The notes beneath the pieces are model-generated. The model worked only from the letters and a program-made list of their open reading frames with translations. It was not told where the DNA came from and did no database searches. Of a DNA stretch of 64,000 nt, positions 1 to 9,775 are shown piece after piece. Numbering within the stretch: the stretch's first letter is position 1; each line of letters starts with the position of its first letter. A program made the position numbers and the translations under genes. The stretch is from Adenophora triphylla var. japonica (lineage: Eukaryota; Streptophyta; Magnoliopsida; Asterales; Campanulaceae), in the NCBI GenBank assembly GCA_022495995.1, contig JAFEMH010002580.1:124001-188000 (forward strand), given 5' to 3'.

Positions 1-1885
1 AACTATATCCTTCATTATCCTAACAAGAAACAGAAATAATATTCCTTCTCAAATCCGGAACGTAATAACAATTGTTCAAAATAAGTACTAGTCCACTGGG
101 TAAAGTGACTTCATAAGTCCCTATGGCTAATGCAGCAACTTTTGCTCCATTCCCCACACATAGGTCTACTTCACCTTCTTTGAGTAGCTTTCTATTCTTT
201 AGCCCCTGCATATTTAAACAAATGTGAGATCCACTTCCAGTATCCAATACCCAAGAACAAGAAGTAGAAAGGAAAATATTTATTATATAGATACCTGAAT
301 CAGTAGCAATTGTATTGCCCTTCTTCACTTTTAGGCCTTCCTTATAAGCCTTGCAGTTTCGCTTCCAATGACCAACTTCTTGGCAATGGTAGCAAATTGC
401 ATCCTTTTGAGACACTTTGGATTTTGCCTCTTCGGCATTGGCAACTTTTGCCTTAGGTTTAGCAACATTTGCTTTACCTTCTTTGCCTTCCTTTTTGAAC
501 CCCTTTCCTTTGTTAACCATTAACACATCTGCAGTACTAGGCTTCTTGATATTTTTCTTTGTAGTCTTAAGCATCGCATGCAATTCTGACAGATTTTTCT
601 CCATTCCACTCATGTTATAGTTCATAATGAAATGACCATAACTTCCAGGCAATGAATTCAATATCGTATCCGTTGTGAGTTCCAAACACATAGGATACCC
701 AAGCCTATCAAGGTGCTCAATATATCCTTTCATCTTAAGGACATGAGGACCTACCGACTGCCCCTCTTGCATCTTGCATGCATTAAGAGCCTTCACCACA
801 TCATACCTCTCTTGCCTAGCTTGCACTTTGAACATTTCCTTTAAGCGATGTTCTAGGTCAAAAGCTACTTCCATGTGTTCAAGGTCCTTCGGAATAGCCT
901 TACACATGGTGGCAAGCATAAGGCAGGAAACATCATTAGAATCATCAATATGTTTCTTATGTTACTCCTTATCTGCCCTTGCAACATTGGTAGCGGGTTC
1001 TACAGGAATAGGTTCGTCAAGAACGTACAATTTCTTCTCTTGCCTAAGAACAATTCTTAAGCTTCTGATCCAATCAGAATAGTTTGTACCGTTCTCTTCG
1101 AGCTTGTCCTTCTCAAGGACGGATCGCAGCGACAAGGGTTGATTATTGTGAGATGCCATTCTACAATATGATATACAAATAATATGAGCACATATAAGTA
1201 TCAAAACATTTACCATCTAAGAGACAAATAATGTATTTCATAAATACTCCCACTAAATTATACATCTTCAAATACAATCATGTATCATATAATTATAATG
1301 GGCTAAGATCCATATTTCACTTAATTTTGGTTTAACTGAGTCAATGTCCGAAATCAAGCTATTTAGGTAGATAACACTTATCAATCATACCATATATAAC
1401 TCTTAGATCTTTTATGAGACTCTAGACATCATATGTCAAGACATGTTTTAATCTCATCTATGCCTTGGGTCAAAACTCTTTTGAAAGCACCAATTAAGTT
1501 TTACCTTTTTCAAACATATGAGACACATAGAACGATGCACCCAACTGAGTTGAAACTACATCAACCGTTATCTCATTTTGATCTATATTAAGATATAATG
1601 ATGGACCCAACTGTGTCGAAACTACATCAAAATACCCAAATATTTCACAAGTGTTCTAATCAAGGGGTGGGATAAAACTTAAACATTTAAGAAGATTTTT
1701 CCATATAGCAACAAACATCGCATGGTTGTATATGAAAATTATGTGTACATAAACATGTTATATCGCATATAATTGTTTTCATAAAACAATACACATAAAA
1801 TCATCAATCTATATCATATAGCATGTTAAAACATATAATTCAATTATATCTAGCATGCCAATTTAACCTAATCATGATTAAACAC
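1..1885 (-). pseudogene. Ty1/copia gag-protease region, partial and interrupted
   Basis: This is the 5' coding part of a copia retrotransposon read leftwards and cut by the window edge. The gag start is the ATG at about 1158 (protein begins MASHNNQPLSLRS). Gag continues to a single in-frame TAA at 962-964, then the same frame runs on from about 961 to 20. The second part holds a CCHC zinc knuckle (CYHCQEVGHWKRNC) at about 343-386 and the aspartic protease start with its DTG (WVLDTGSGSHIC) near 220-260. Nucleotides from about 1160 to 1885 are the untranslated leader. They include two imperfect copies of a 'cccaactg-gt-gaaactacatca' unit near 1540-1630. One stop makes this copy defective unless read through. 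Assignment to copia rests on the gag/knuckle/protease order and the iMet primer site. I cannot name the lineage. Confidence 0.88.
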
Positions 1886-1898
1886 GGCTCTGATACCA
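1886..1898 (-). other. Primer binding site for initiator Met tRNA
   Basis: Read on the minus strand this is TGGTATCAGAGCC, the complement of the 3' end of plant initiator Met tRNA and the usual copia primer site. It lies one base inside the LTR end at 1900, which fixes the element's orientation and the LTR boundary. Confidence 0.93.
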
Positions 1899-2363
1899 CT
1901 GTTAGGTTTTAGGGTTACATGCACATCGGATGACTTGGAATAAATCACAAAACCCTAGCCATGAATCCGTCTAATACGAAGAGATTAAAACTATGAATAT
2001 AGATTTACTAACCTTTGTTGCAAGTTTGTCTTTTGTACACGATTCGTAATTCAGATTTGAATCGGTAACGAAACTTTGATCTCCTTCCTTGTTCTTCCTT
2101 GGTGATGAATCAACAACGTAAATCTCAGACTTTAGGTGATAAAGAAATCACCCTCTATCGGTAATCCACACGCGAACGAACCAAGATCGAATCTTGTTGG
2201 ATTGCTAAATGATCCCCGATTGTTGAAAAAACTCTTTTCAACAATCTATGGCTAATATGAAATTGAATCTAGGGTGTTATGATCTTTGATTCGTAATCAA
2301 AATCAAAAGATTTGTGTTTCTCAAACCCTAATATTCGTGTGTCTTGGCTGAGTAGAAGGGGGC

Positions 2364-2371
2364 TATTTATA
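2364..2371 (-). promoter_or_regulatory. TATA box of the copia LTR
   Basis: The minus strand reads TATAAAGTATAAATAGCCC across 2360-2378, with TATAAATA at 2364-2371. It lies upstream of the R/U5 part of the LTR and about 75 bp downstream (in transcription direction) of the palindrome array. This is the expected position for the retrotransposon promoter. The start site itself is not seen. Confidence 0.65.
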
Positions 2372-2446
2372 CTTTATAAATATCCCTAACCTTTAGGGAG
2401 AAGAGCCCTAATCAAAGCCAAAACCGGATCTGCTGATTTGCCGACA

Positions 2447-2615
2447 TGCACGGCCGTGCACTTAAAGATGCACGGCCGTGCAACCACTTGCACGGGCATG
2501 CGCTTTAAATTGCACGGCCGCTCCAGCCCTTTTGCACGGGCGTGCTGATTACAACGCACAACGCACGTCCGTACAAACCCTTTGGGGCGTGTCCTTTAAT
2601 CTGCACGGCCGTGCA
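2447..2615. repeat. Array of TGCACGGCCGTGCA-type palindromes in the copia U3
   Basis: Perfect copies of the 14-bp palindrome TGCACGGCCGTGCA lie at 2447-2460, 2469-2482 and 2602-2615. Degenerate copies lie near 2489, 2510, 2533 and 2565. Spacing is about 20-37 bp. The block is strongly GC-rich inside an AT-rich LTR and sits upstream of the TATA box, so it looks like a U3 regulatory repeat array. Confidence 0.8.
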
Positions 2616-3518
2616 ACAGCCCCAGAATTCATTTTTCCAGATTTGAGCCATTTTTCAATCCGTTCTTTGTGTGTGACCCTATAGGAATTATATTTATGTT
2701 GGTAGTGAGTCGAAACATTGATCCTCATAAGACATAAGTGGTTTCTAGAAAGCCATTATGTCCACCCAATTAATATAACATCAAAGCTTGATTCCTTGAT
2801 AGATCATTACCACAATCCCTTTGTCACACGATGTCATATTGAGCATAAGTTATGGTCCACGTCAACTTATATTGTTCAATGCTTTCTCGACTCCGAATAT
2901 GTTGATAATACAAGTGCATTTGACCTCTATCAAATCTCTTGAGTGTGGCCACATATTTTATCAATACAATTCATCGAGGGGCCCAAGCAGACATCTCTCT
3001 TTACGAGGGACAAATCCCATCTTGACTTATCATTCTTCTCTACAAGAATCCAGTCGTGCCAACATAGCCCTTATTGCTATCATATTAAAGATAGTGTTAG
3101 ACTACATCAAACACAACCTTCATCATGTGGAAGACGATGATAATCTCAGGTACTAAGGATTCTAATGACACGACTATCATGAGATTTAATCATGACATAT
3201 ATAACCATAGACAATGTCATAAATCTCATAAATGGGTCAGTCCAGTATCTTGTTCTCTAACAAGTACCCATAAGTATAATGTGCATCTCCATGCATATAA
3301 TCATCTCCATGATTATCCATTACCAACTTATACTAGTTATTCACAATAACTAGGGACACAGAATATTATAATAAACATGTAAAACATATAATACTCAAGA
3401 TAAATATTCTCTATTATAAATGGTAAAGACGATTATATAACAGTATTAGTTATGAGTCAAAATAACTATAAGCCTAGGTCATAACACCAACAGGTCGTCC
3501 CTTTGTCCAGTGCCCAGC

Positions 3519-3603
3519 GTGCGGTCGCTCCACCCATAGTGCGATCGCCCCATAATGGCAGAAACTCCGTGCGGCCGCTCCCTTTATATGGTGCGGTCGC
3601 CCC
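3519..3603. repeat. Second GC-rich repeat cluster, GTGCGGTCGCTCC type
   Basis: Four copies of a 13-bp motif (GTGCGG/ATC/CGCTCC variants) lie at 3519, 3539, 3569 and 3591, just outside the copia LTR. Spacing is 20-30 bp, like the array in the LTR, but the core differs. It may be the U3 remnant of another LTR. No LTR boundary could be drawn. Confidence 0.55.
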
Positions 3604-3740
3604 CTTGCGTGATGTCACCGAAATTACTTATTTATTGTTCAATCATCTAATTAAGTCTTCATCAAGTTAGATGGCATCAAACCCAATAAATTACATGGAA
3701 TAGGCTCATAAGTTTAATAAGAAAGAATCATGAAGCTACC

Positions 3741-4320
3741 TTACTTGAAAAAAGTAAGTGGGAATGCGAAGGGAATGCTTATCCATTCCAGAATGATGTT
3801 TGAAAGTAGTTGTAGACCACAATTAGTTATTTGGAACATAACCTCGTCATCAAGATCCAAACTGTTTGCCTCATTTCGTATTCCAACAACTCCCTTGACA
3901 ACATAAGTACAGAGCCTGCTTAACAATATTCTCTTCACAAGTATTTTCCAACCATTGAGTTCTGGATTGTGGAATATAGCAAGTTCTTGGCTGACGACAA
4001 GCTTTCAGAAGTGACCAGAGATGTTTGCTGGTTTCATGATCTGTATCTTTGAACCACAATAATAGGTCTTGTATTTGCACAGCTTGTAAGATTTCCACCG
4101 AATTCTCTAACCCGTTTGCTGAAGAATGTACCTTTGGAAAGGAAAGAGAGAATTTCGTACTGAAGGCCAATATTGAACAACTTAGTGCCAGTTCTGAAAT
4201 GACCATTGAGCTCTTACAATCCATGACGCGACCTGATTTTCGAGGTCCTATTTGTAACCACGAACCAGGTGTGTTACCCCTGTTATAAAACCAAAATAAT
4301 ACCATAAACCTATTTAACAA
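3741..4320 (-). pseudogene. Unrecognised coding-like fragment, minus strand
   Basis: A 149-residue frame runs from 4320 to 3871 on the minus strand, followed in another frame by 65 residues to 3741. Composition looks protein-like (for example LLLWFKDTDHETSKHLWSLL) rather than random AT-rich translation. I see no family motif. It could be a captured exon or part of an old element. The plus strand also has a 79-codon frame over the same bases, so the coding strand is not certain. Confidence 0.3.
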
Positions 4321-5160
4321 ACGAGCTCAACTGGCTCGATAACACAACAACAAAACCAGTAACCATACAGGCTAACTGACTAAGCTAATAAACATGAAAA
4401 TCTAGAGTTATACACAACTCTATACAGGCCTGGCTACACATGCCGACACCAAAAGATAACAAACACCCCAACTCAAGCACTATACATGGCTACCCAAAAT
4501 ATAGAGTTTAAGTAACTCAGTACAACCATCGTCCTCACAAATATAAACATATAAAAGCTCCGGCAACTAACCAAAAGAGCAACAACTTGCTTTAAGATCC
4601 CCGCTATGTCGTGCCTCACTTTGTCGAACAACTCGGCCGTTTGGGATCTAAAAAAACAAATAAACAAGTAAACGCAGTGAGTAGAAACCCAGTAAGTTAC
4701 TAATACAACTACATGACATGCTATCATGCATAAAATAACATAATAACAAAATCAGAGCAATTTTAATAAGTAATGCTATCATCAATTCACCCGTAGCACA
4801 TAAATGAGAGGCTATTACACTCATTATGCATCACATAATGCTGATTTAAACATATAACAAATGATATTTGATCGAGGTTATCACTCAGATCGTGTTCACC
4901 AGACTTATTTCTCCATATTATTTTAGAACTGTTGTTGCTGATGTCTGTGTTGCTGTCGCAGTACACATATCAATCAAAATGATGATGATGCATTACAATA
5001 ATGATTTGATATTTAATATCAAATCGAGTGAACTCCAGTCCCTACAATCTAAATTTGCCTGATATATAGCTAGACAAAGTCATACCATATTTTAAGGTAC
5101 TTTTGGTTTGATCAATAATAATTTTTTAAACTTTACTTATATGATAAAATATGTTAAAAT
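4321..5160. other. Intergenic stretch with no recognised gene
   Basis: AT-rich sequence between the coding-like fragment and the Harbinger transposase. I saw no RNA gene, LTR boundary or conserved coding frame. Confidence 0.5.
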
Positions 5161-5920
5161 ACGAAGTATTTGTATCAGAATTGTGTAGGGGCTATGATGG
5201 GACACATATTCGTGTAAAGGTGTCTCCTACTGATGCACCAAGATATTGAGGGAGGAAAACCTTTCCAACAATGAATGTGCTAGCTGCTTGTACGCTTGAT
5301 CTAAAGTTTACATATGTTTTACCTGGTTGGGAGGGCACTGCGTCAGACTCAAGGATAATAAAGAATGCACTTATAAAAGAAGATAAACTGCACATTCCAA
5401 ATGGTAATAAATGTTTCTCAATTTTTACATAGTATATTTAAAAAATATATATTATAGTAACAAGCTATCGTTATTAATAGGGAAATTTTATGTTATTGAT
5501 GCGGGCTTTATGCATAGAAGTGGACTGATTACACCATATAGAGGCGTACGCTATCACTTGAAAGAATATTTCAATCGATCACCTCCAAATTCTCATGAAT
5601 TATTCAATCTTCGACATTCATCATTGTGTAATGCAATTGAAAGGGCATTAAGTGTCCTGAAGAAAAAATTTGCTATCATAAGGAGTACATCTGAACCTTT
5701 TTATTCGGCTGATGTGCTATCAGAGATTTTTCTAGCATGCTGCATTATTCATAATTTTCTAATGGATGAAGATCCCGACGAAAGTCTTATTCGTGAAGTT
5801 GATGATGAAATCTTAAATAAAACTACACATGAAAGCGAAGAATTTGTGGAGCCTTTGAATAACAATCATGATGATGCACTAGGAAATTATATAAGGAATA
5901 GCATAGCGTATGAAATGTGA
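5160..5920 (+). pseudogene. PIF/Harbinger transposase remnant (DDE_Tnp_4 type)
   Basis: This is the catalytic part of a Harbinger-superfamily transposase. In order it shows a QNCVGAM..DGTHIRV block (first Asp) at about 5176-5217, then PGWEGTASDSR (second Asp) near 5320-5352, then RHSSLCNAIERALSVLK with the final Glu near 5608-5660, and the usual IIHNFL end. Exons 5176-5403 and 5481-5920 join cleanly over a 77-bp GT-AG intron (5404-5480), giving ...HIPNGKFYVIDAGF. It is broken twice: one base is missing after 5196 in the expected AMDGTH, and TGA at 5247-5249 replaces the Arg codon normal in RYRGRK. The N-terminal part upstream is not recognisable. It is related to the Myb-like gene downstream, which is the normal partner in these elements. 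Confidence 0.85.
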
Positions 5921-6486
5921 AATGATTATGATTTATCTAATGGAACTTAGTATTTCTTTATAAGTTGGAGTTGAATTTTGTGAAATAATTGTGATTTGTC
6001 TAATAAAGTTTGGTACTTCTCTTTAACTTGTAGTTGATTTATTAATGTATTTATATTATTTTCATGTTCCTTATATATTGTTTTTATGTAGACGGCAACA
6101 TGAGTTTTTCCTTCGAAAGAATCTAAAGGAAAAAGGGAAATGCTAGTTTGGACTCCTAACATTGATAGTGTATTCATTGATTTCATGTTATTTCAACATC
6201 GTGAAGGAAATCACCAAGATGGTGCTTTCACAAGTAGTGCGTATACTATTATGATAAAGGAAATGACTGAACAGTTTCCATCAATGACTATTACTAAAGA
6301 AAAGTTAAAAAATCGTTTGAAAACCATCAAACAAAATTTTAGCAAGTGCTATGATGTATTTAGATCTGCTAGTAACAATGGATTTGCTTGGAATAATAAA
6401 GCTAAATTGTGGGAAGCTGAGCCCGAAGTTTGGGACATTCTCATTCAGGTATGCTTCGATGAGCTTGAAGAGTTGTTTCACAACTC

Positions 6487-6516
6487 CTTATATATATATA
6501 TATATATATATATATT
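6487..6516. repeat. (TA)n microsatellite
   Basis: About 14 TA units inside the Harbinger Myb-like remnant. Confidence 0.95.
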
Positions 6517-6607
6517 ATGATGTCAAAGTGTAATTTAGACTAATTTTTTTTGTTGTTTGATTGTGACAATCTAAGCCAGAAGCGACTGAAAGGAAGAAAA
6601 ATAAATA

Positions 6608-6881
6608 CTCCCTCCGTCCCGCTAGTAACCGCACTGTTACTGTTTGCGCGGGGATTAAGGAAAAAAATAATGATATAAATGTTGTGAGTGTAAAAGTAAA
6701 ATAGGAAAGAGAATGAGTGGAGGGAATAGTAAATTATAATGGTGTTGTGAGTATTGAAATAATATAGGAGAGATAATGAGTGGAGAGAATAGTAAAGATT
6801 CTTTGTCATTTTAGGAAGTGTGCGGTTTGTAATGGGACGCCCAAAATAGAAAGTGTGCGATTTGTAGCGGGACAGAGGGAG
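6608..6881. mobile_element. Stowaway MITE in the Harbinger remnant
   Basis: Ends are CTCCCTCCGTCCC and GGGACAGAGGGAG as inverted repeats, flanked by TA on both sides (6606-6607 and 6882-6883). Length is 274 bp. There is no coding capacity. Ends and TA duplication define the Tc1/mariner-related Stowaway type. Confidence 0.92.
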
Positions 6882-7461
6882 TATATAAGTATGATGAGCT
6901 TGAAGAGTTGTTTGCCAAAGATAGGGCAACTGGTGAAGGAGCTGAAATGGCAAAAAAAAGAAGCGTCGATGGGCTAAAGCTAACTCAGTTTGTGACAAGA
7001 ACATGGAAACGATTGATGACATCGACAATTAAATCTCTCGCAATGGATTTAATTTGGAAAGTTTTTCTATGGGCTTAGATGGTGACGATGTCGAGATTCT
7101 ATCCAATGCACAAACAACTCAAGTACCTTCTCAGAGTGTCCCTACATCATCGAAAGGAAAAAGGAAGAAACCTAAAACTATGGAAGAGGTAATGAAAATT
7201 TCATTTGATAAAATTTCTAGTGCAATTGAAAAAAGCATCGAGGCCATTTTGGATTCAAGTGCATCACTTGGAAAATTTCGTCCTAGAGTTATTTTTTTCG
7301 AAAAAATTAACGAAGAATGGAAGGAGATGGGTGTAGAAGGGGAATTCTTTGTTCATGCATTTGAGTTTTTAACTGACAATCCGGAAAAGGCAAAAAAGTT
7401 GTTTGCCTATCCAAAAGAGGGAAGACTCGCGTATTTGGAGAAGCTAGTTTATTCAATATGA

Positions 7462-8211
7462 ATAAGTTTTTAGAAGTTAAACCTTTTTGAATTTATTTAT
7501 TGTTGGTTTTATGTTTTCCTGACTTCTAAATTTTTTATTTTGCCGTTGAGAAAATTCTCTTTTATTGTAAGCAACTTAATGTGCTGGATGGTTTTGAACT
7601 AATTTTTTGGATTTACCCTGTGAGATATGTTTGCTATTTTTGGGTGATCTGTTTTTTGCTTCTTTTGATGATTTAACACAACATTTTCATTTAGAACATA
7701 AGTGGTTCTTTCACAGCCATCGTCATATTGGCTTGTGTACACACCCCTTTTCGTGTTCAAGGATTGACGCTAAAGTCATTTTTTTAACTCTCTCTATCCT
7801 TGTAACATCAGTCTCAATGAAGGACATATATTGGAGGGGGTGCAATGCTCTTCAACTATGTTTTTTTTTTATATATAAATGAAGGTATAGAAGTCATTTT
7901 CTTTTTGTTTCCTCTAATTTCATTCCAAAACTCGAAAGCATGAGAAGAGAAAATTTTGTTTTTCCTTTAATTTTCTTCCTAACTCGAAAGCACATCGAAA
8001 GAAATTTAAATTCACTTCCCTCCCTTTCTTTTCTCTCCTTTTCCCTCCCTCCCCTCACTTTCTTTTCTCTTCATTAAAAACTCGAAAGCAAACCCTTATT
8101 GATAGATCTAGATTATGCAACTAGGATATGGATTTGATGGATGTTGATTGCAATTTATAATTGGCAGATGACCATCGTCATCTTCCATGGTTGCCATTTG
8201 ATAAACATATA
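7462..8211. other. Stretch without a recognised gene
   Basis: AT-rich sequence with pyrimidine-rich patches near 8020-8070. It probably includes the right end of the Harbinger element, whose terminal inverted repeat I could not identify. Confidence 0.4.
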
Positions 8212-8785
8212 CTCCCTCCGTTCCATGATAATACTACCTCCGTCCCAATTTAAACGTGTCAACTTTTTTTTTTGGGCGTCCCACTTAAAATGTCTCAATC
8301 CCAAAATGGAAACTTTTTATTATTTTTATATTCTTCCTACCCCACTCATTCTCTCTCCTATTTTACTTTTACACTCACAACATTCTCTCTCCTAACTATT
8401 CCTCCCACTCATTCTCTCTCCTATTTAATTTTTCATACTCACAACATTTAAACTTTTTTTCTTTCCTACCTTACTTTCCTTAATTCCCGCGCCGAGCCCA
8501 TTTTAGGACATTTAGATTGGGAAGGAGGGAGTATATAAACTTTCCTTTTTGGGCGTCCCACAATAATATATACTTTCCTAAAATGGAAAGAAATCTTTAC
8601 TATTCCCTCCACTCATTCTCTCTCCTACATTATTTTAATACTCACATCACCATTATAATTTACTATTCTCTCCACTCATTCTCTCTCCTATTTTATTTTC
8701 ACACTCACAACACTTTCAATATAATATTTCCTCCTTAATTTTCGTGCAAAATCCAAAAATCTATAAAAAGATGGGACGGAGGGAG
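8212..8785. mobile_element. Outer Stowaway MITE, split by a second one
   Basis: The left end is CTCCCTCCGTTCCATGATAA at 8212 and the right end ATGGGACGGAGGGAG stops at 8785. TA flanks lie at 8210-8211 and 8786-8787. Another MITE (8234-8531) sits between them, leaving about 276 bp of outer element. The right end is 640 bp upstream of the sacsin start codon. Confidence 0.9.
8234..8531. mobile_element. Inner Stowaway MITE nested in another
   Basis: Ends CTACCTCCGTCCCAATTTAA and AGATTGGGAAGGAGGGAG are inverted repeats of a 298-bp element flanked by TA (8232-8233 and 8532-8533). Removing it restores continuity of the outer MITE. Confidence 0.88.
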
Positions 8786-9425
8786 TATTATGGATAAAAA
8801 AAAGTATAAATAAAATAGCATAATTTTAAATAATATTATTAATCATCTATAGTATAAATGAGGGAGGGGTTTGCTACAGTGGTATGAACAGTTTCAAGCG
8901 GCGAAATTCCCATTTTGCTCTCATACATTTGTCTCTTTCCCATTTTGCCCTAAATTTTTTTTTTTTTTAATTAAAAAAAATTAAATTTTTTTTTTTTTAA
9001 AAAAAAATCACGTGACCTTGAATACGGGCATGTATTAGTGTTTTATAATATTGAATGATATGCAAGTAATTTTTTATTGCAAAATTAGTAAAAAAGTAAC
9101 TTTCTTTTCTATAGTGAAAATTATTCATTGAATATTTTTGTATACTTCTTTTAAAAAAATTGTATACTACTCTATCGAAAAGTATTGAATTTATTATTTT
9201 TTATGTATTAAAAAAGAATGTATTTTTTTTATTAAATTTTATGAACACCAGTTTAATAATTTAAACTGTTGACTAAATGGGGCGTATAACAGAAAGGGAG
9301 AACGCAGATTGCTGACTTTTCAATTAGCTCAAAAATTCCACAATGAATTCTCATCAGTTGACAAACCCCAACCAAGCCAATCGACGGATTTGACAAATTT
9401 TAACTTCGACTAACCAAAAATCACC
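8786..9425 (+). promoter_or_regulatory. Putative promoter and 5' UTR region of the sacsin-like gene
   Basis: 640 bp between the nested MITEs and the ATG. It is very AT-rich, with an almost uninterrupted T-run/A-run block at 8953-9007 that can fold on itself. I could not pick a convincing TATA box or transcription start. The start codon context AATCACCATGG (around 9426) is good for plants. Confidence 0.35.
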
Positions 9426-9775
9426 ATGGATTTCTCGTCGGCAGCGGCGGAATCCCTCTTATTGGAGGATTTCGGCCAGAAGGTGGATCTAACGCGGCGA
9501 ATTAGAGAGGTGTTGGTGAATTATCCGGAAGGGACGACGGTGCTGAAAGAACTTATACAGAACGCAGATGACGCCGGAGCCACCAAGGTACGCCTGTGCT
9601 TGGACCGCAGGTCGCATGGCACTGCCTCCTTATTGTCGGAGAAACTGGACCAGTGGCAAGGACCTGCTTTGTTGGCCTATAACAACGCCGAATTTACGGA
9701 GGAAGATTTTGCTAGTATTTCCAGGATTGGTGGGAGTGGGAAACAAGGCCAAGCCTGGAAAACTGGTCGCTTTGG
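9426..9775 (+). CDS. Exon 1 of the sacsin-like gene
   Basis: Codes residues 1-116 and two bases of 117. It holds the ATP-binding N-box of module 1 ([12 protein letters not shown]46) and [14 protein letters not shown]. The exon ends inside the glycine-rich GRFG|VG loop at TTTGG|GTATGT. Confidence 0.93.

Larger units (their letters stand above)
1900..3492 (-). repeat. 5' LTR of the minus-strand copia element
   Basis: The boundaries are inferred from the primer site on one side and matching TG...CA ends. On the minus strand the LTR begins TGTTGGTGTTATGACC (at 3492) and ends CCTAAAACCTAACA (at 1900), a length of 1593 bp. The second LTR lies outside the window, so neither LTR identity nor the target duplication can be checked. 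The LTR contains a TATA box on the minus strand and an array of GC-rich palindromes just upstream of it. Confidence 0.8.
6092..7461 (+). pseudogene. Harbinger Myb/SANT-like accessory protein remnant
   Basis: Harbinger elements carry a second gene for a Myb/SANT-like DNA-binding protein that recruits the transposase. Here residues read from about 6140 (VWTPNIDSVFIDFML...EKLKNRLKTIKQNFSKCYDVF...WEAEPEVWDILIQ, to about 6447) match that domain. A second coding part lies at 6890-7030 (YDELEELFAKDRATGEGAE) and 7054-7461 (basic region SSKGKRKKPKTMEEV, then a C-terminal domain ending EGRLAYLEKLVYSI). The middle is split by a TA repeat, by a Stowaway MITE at 6608-6881, and by a repeated 22-bp stretch on each side. 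The frame is therefore lost. Function is inferred from family knowledge and the neighbour. Confidence 0.75.

Noticed and set aside
2478..2684. 68-codon plus-strand frame in the copia LTR
   Set aside because: It translates the GC-rich palindrome array and has no protein-like motif.
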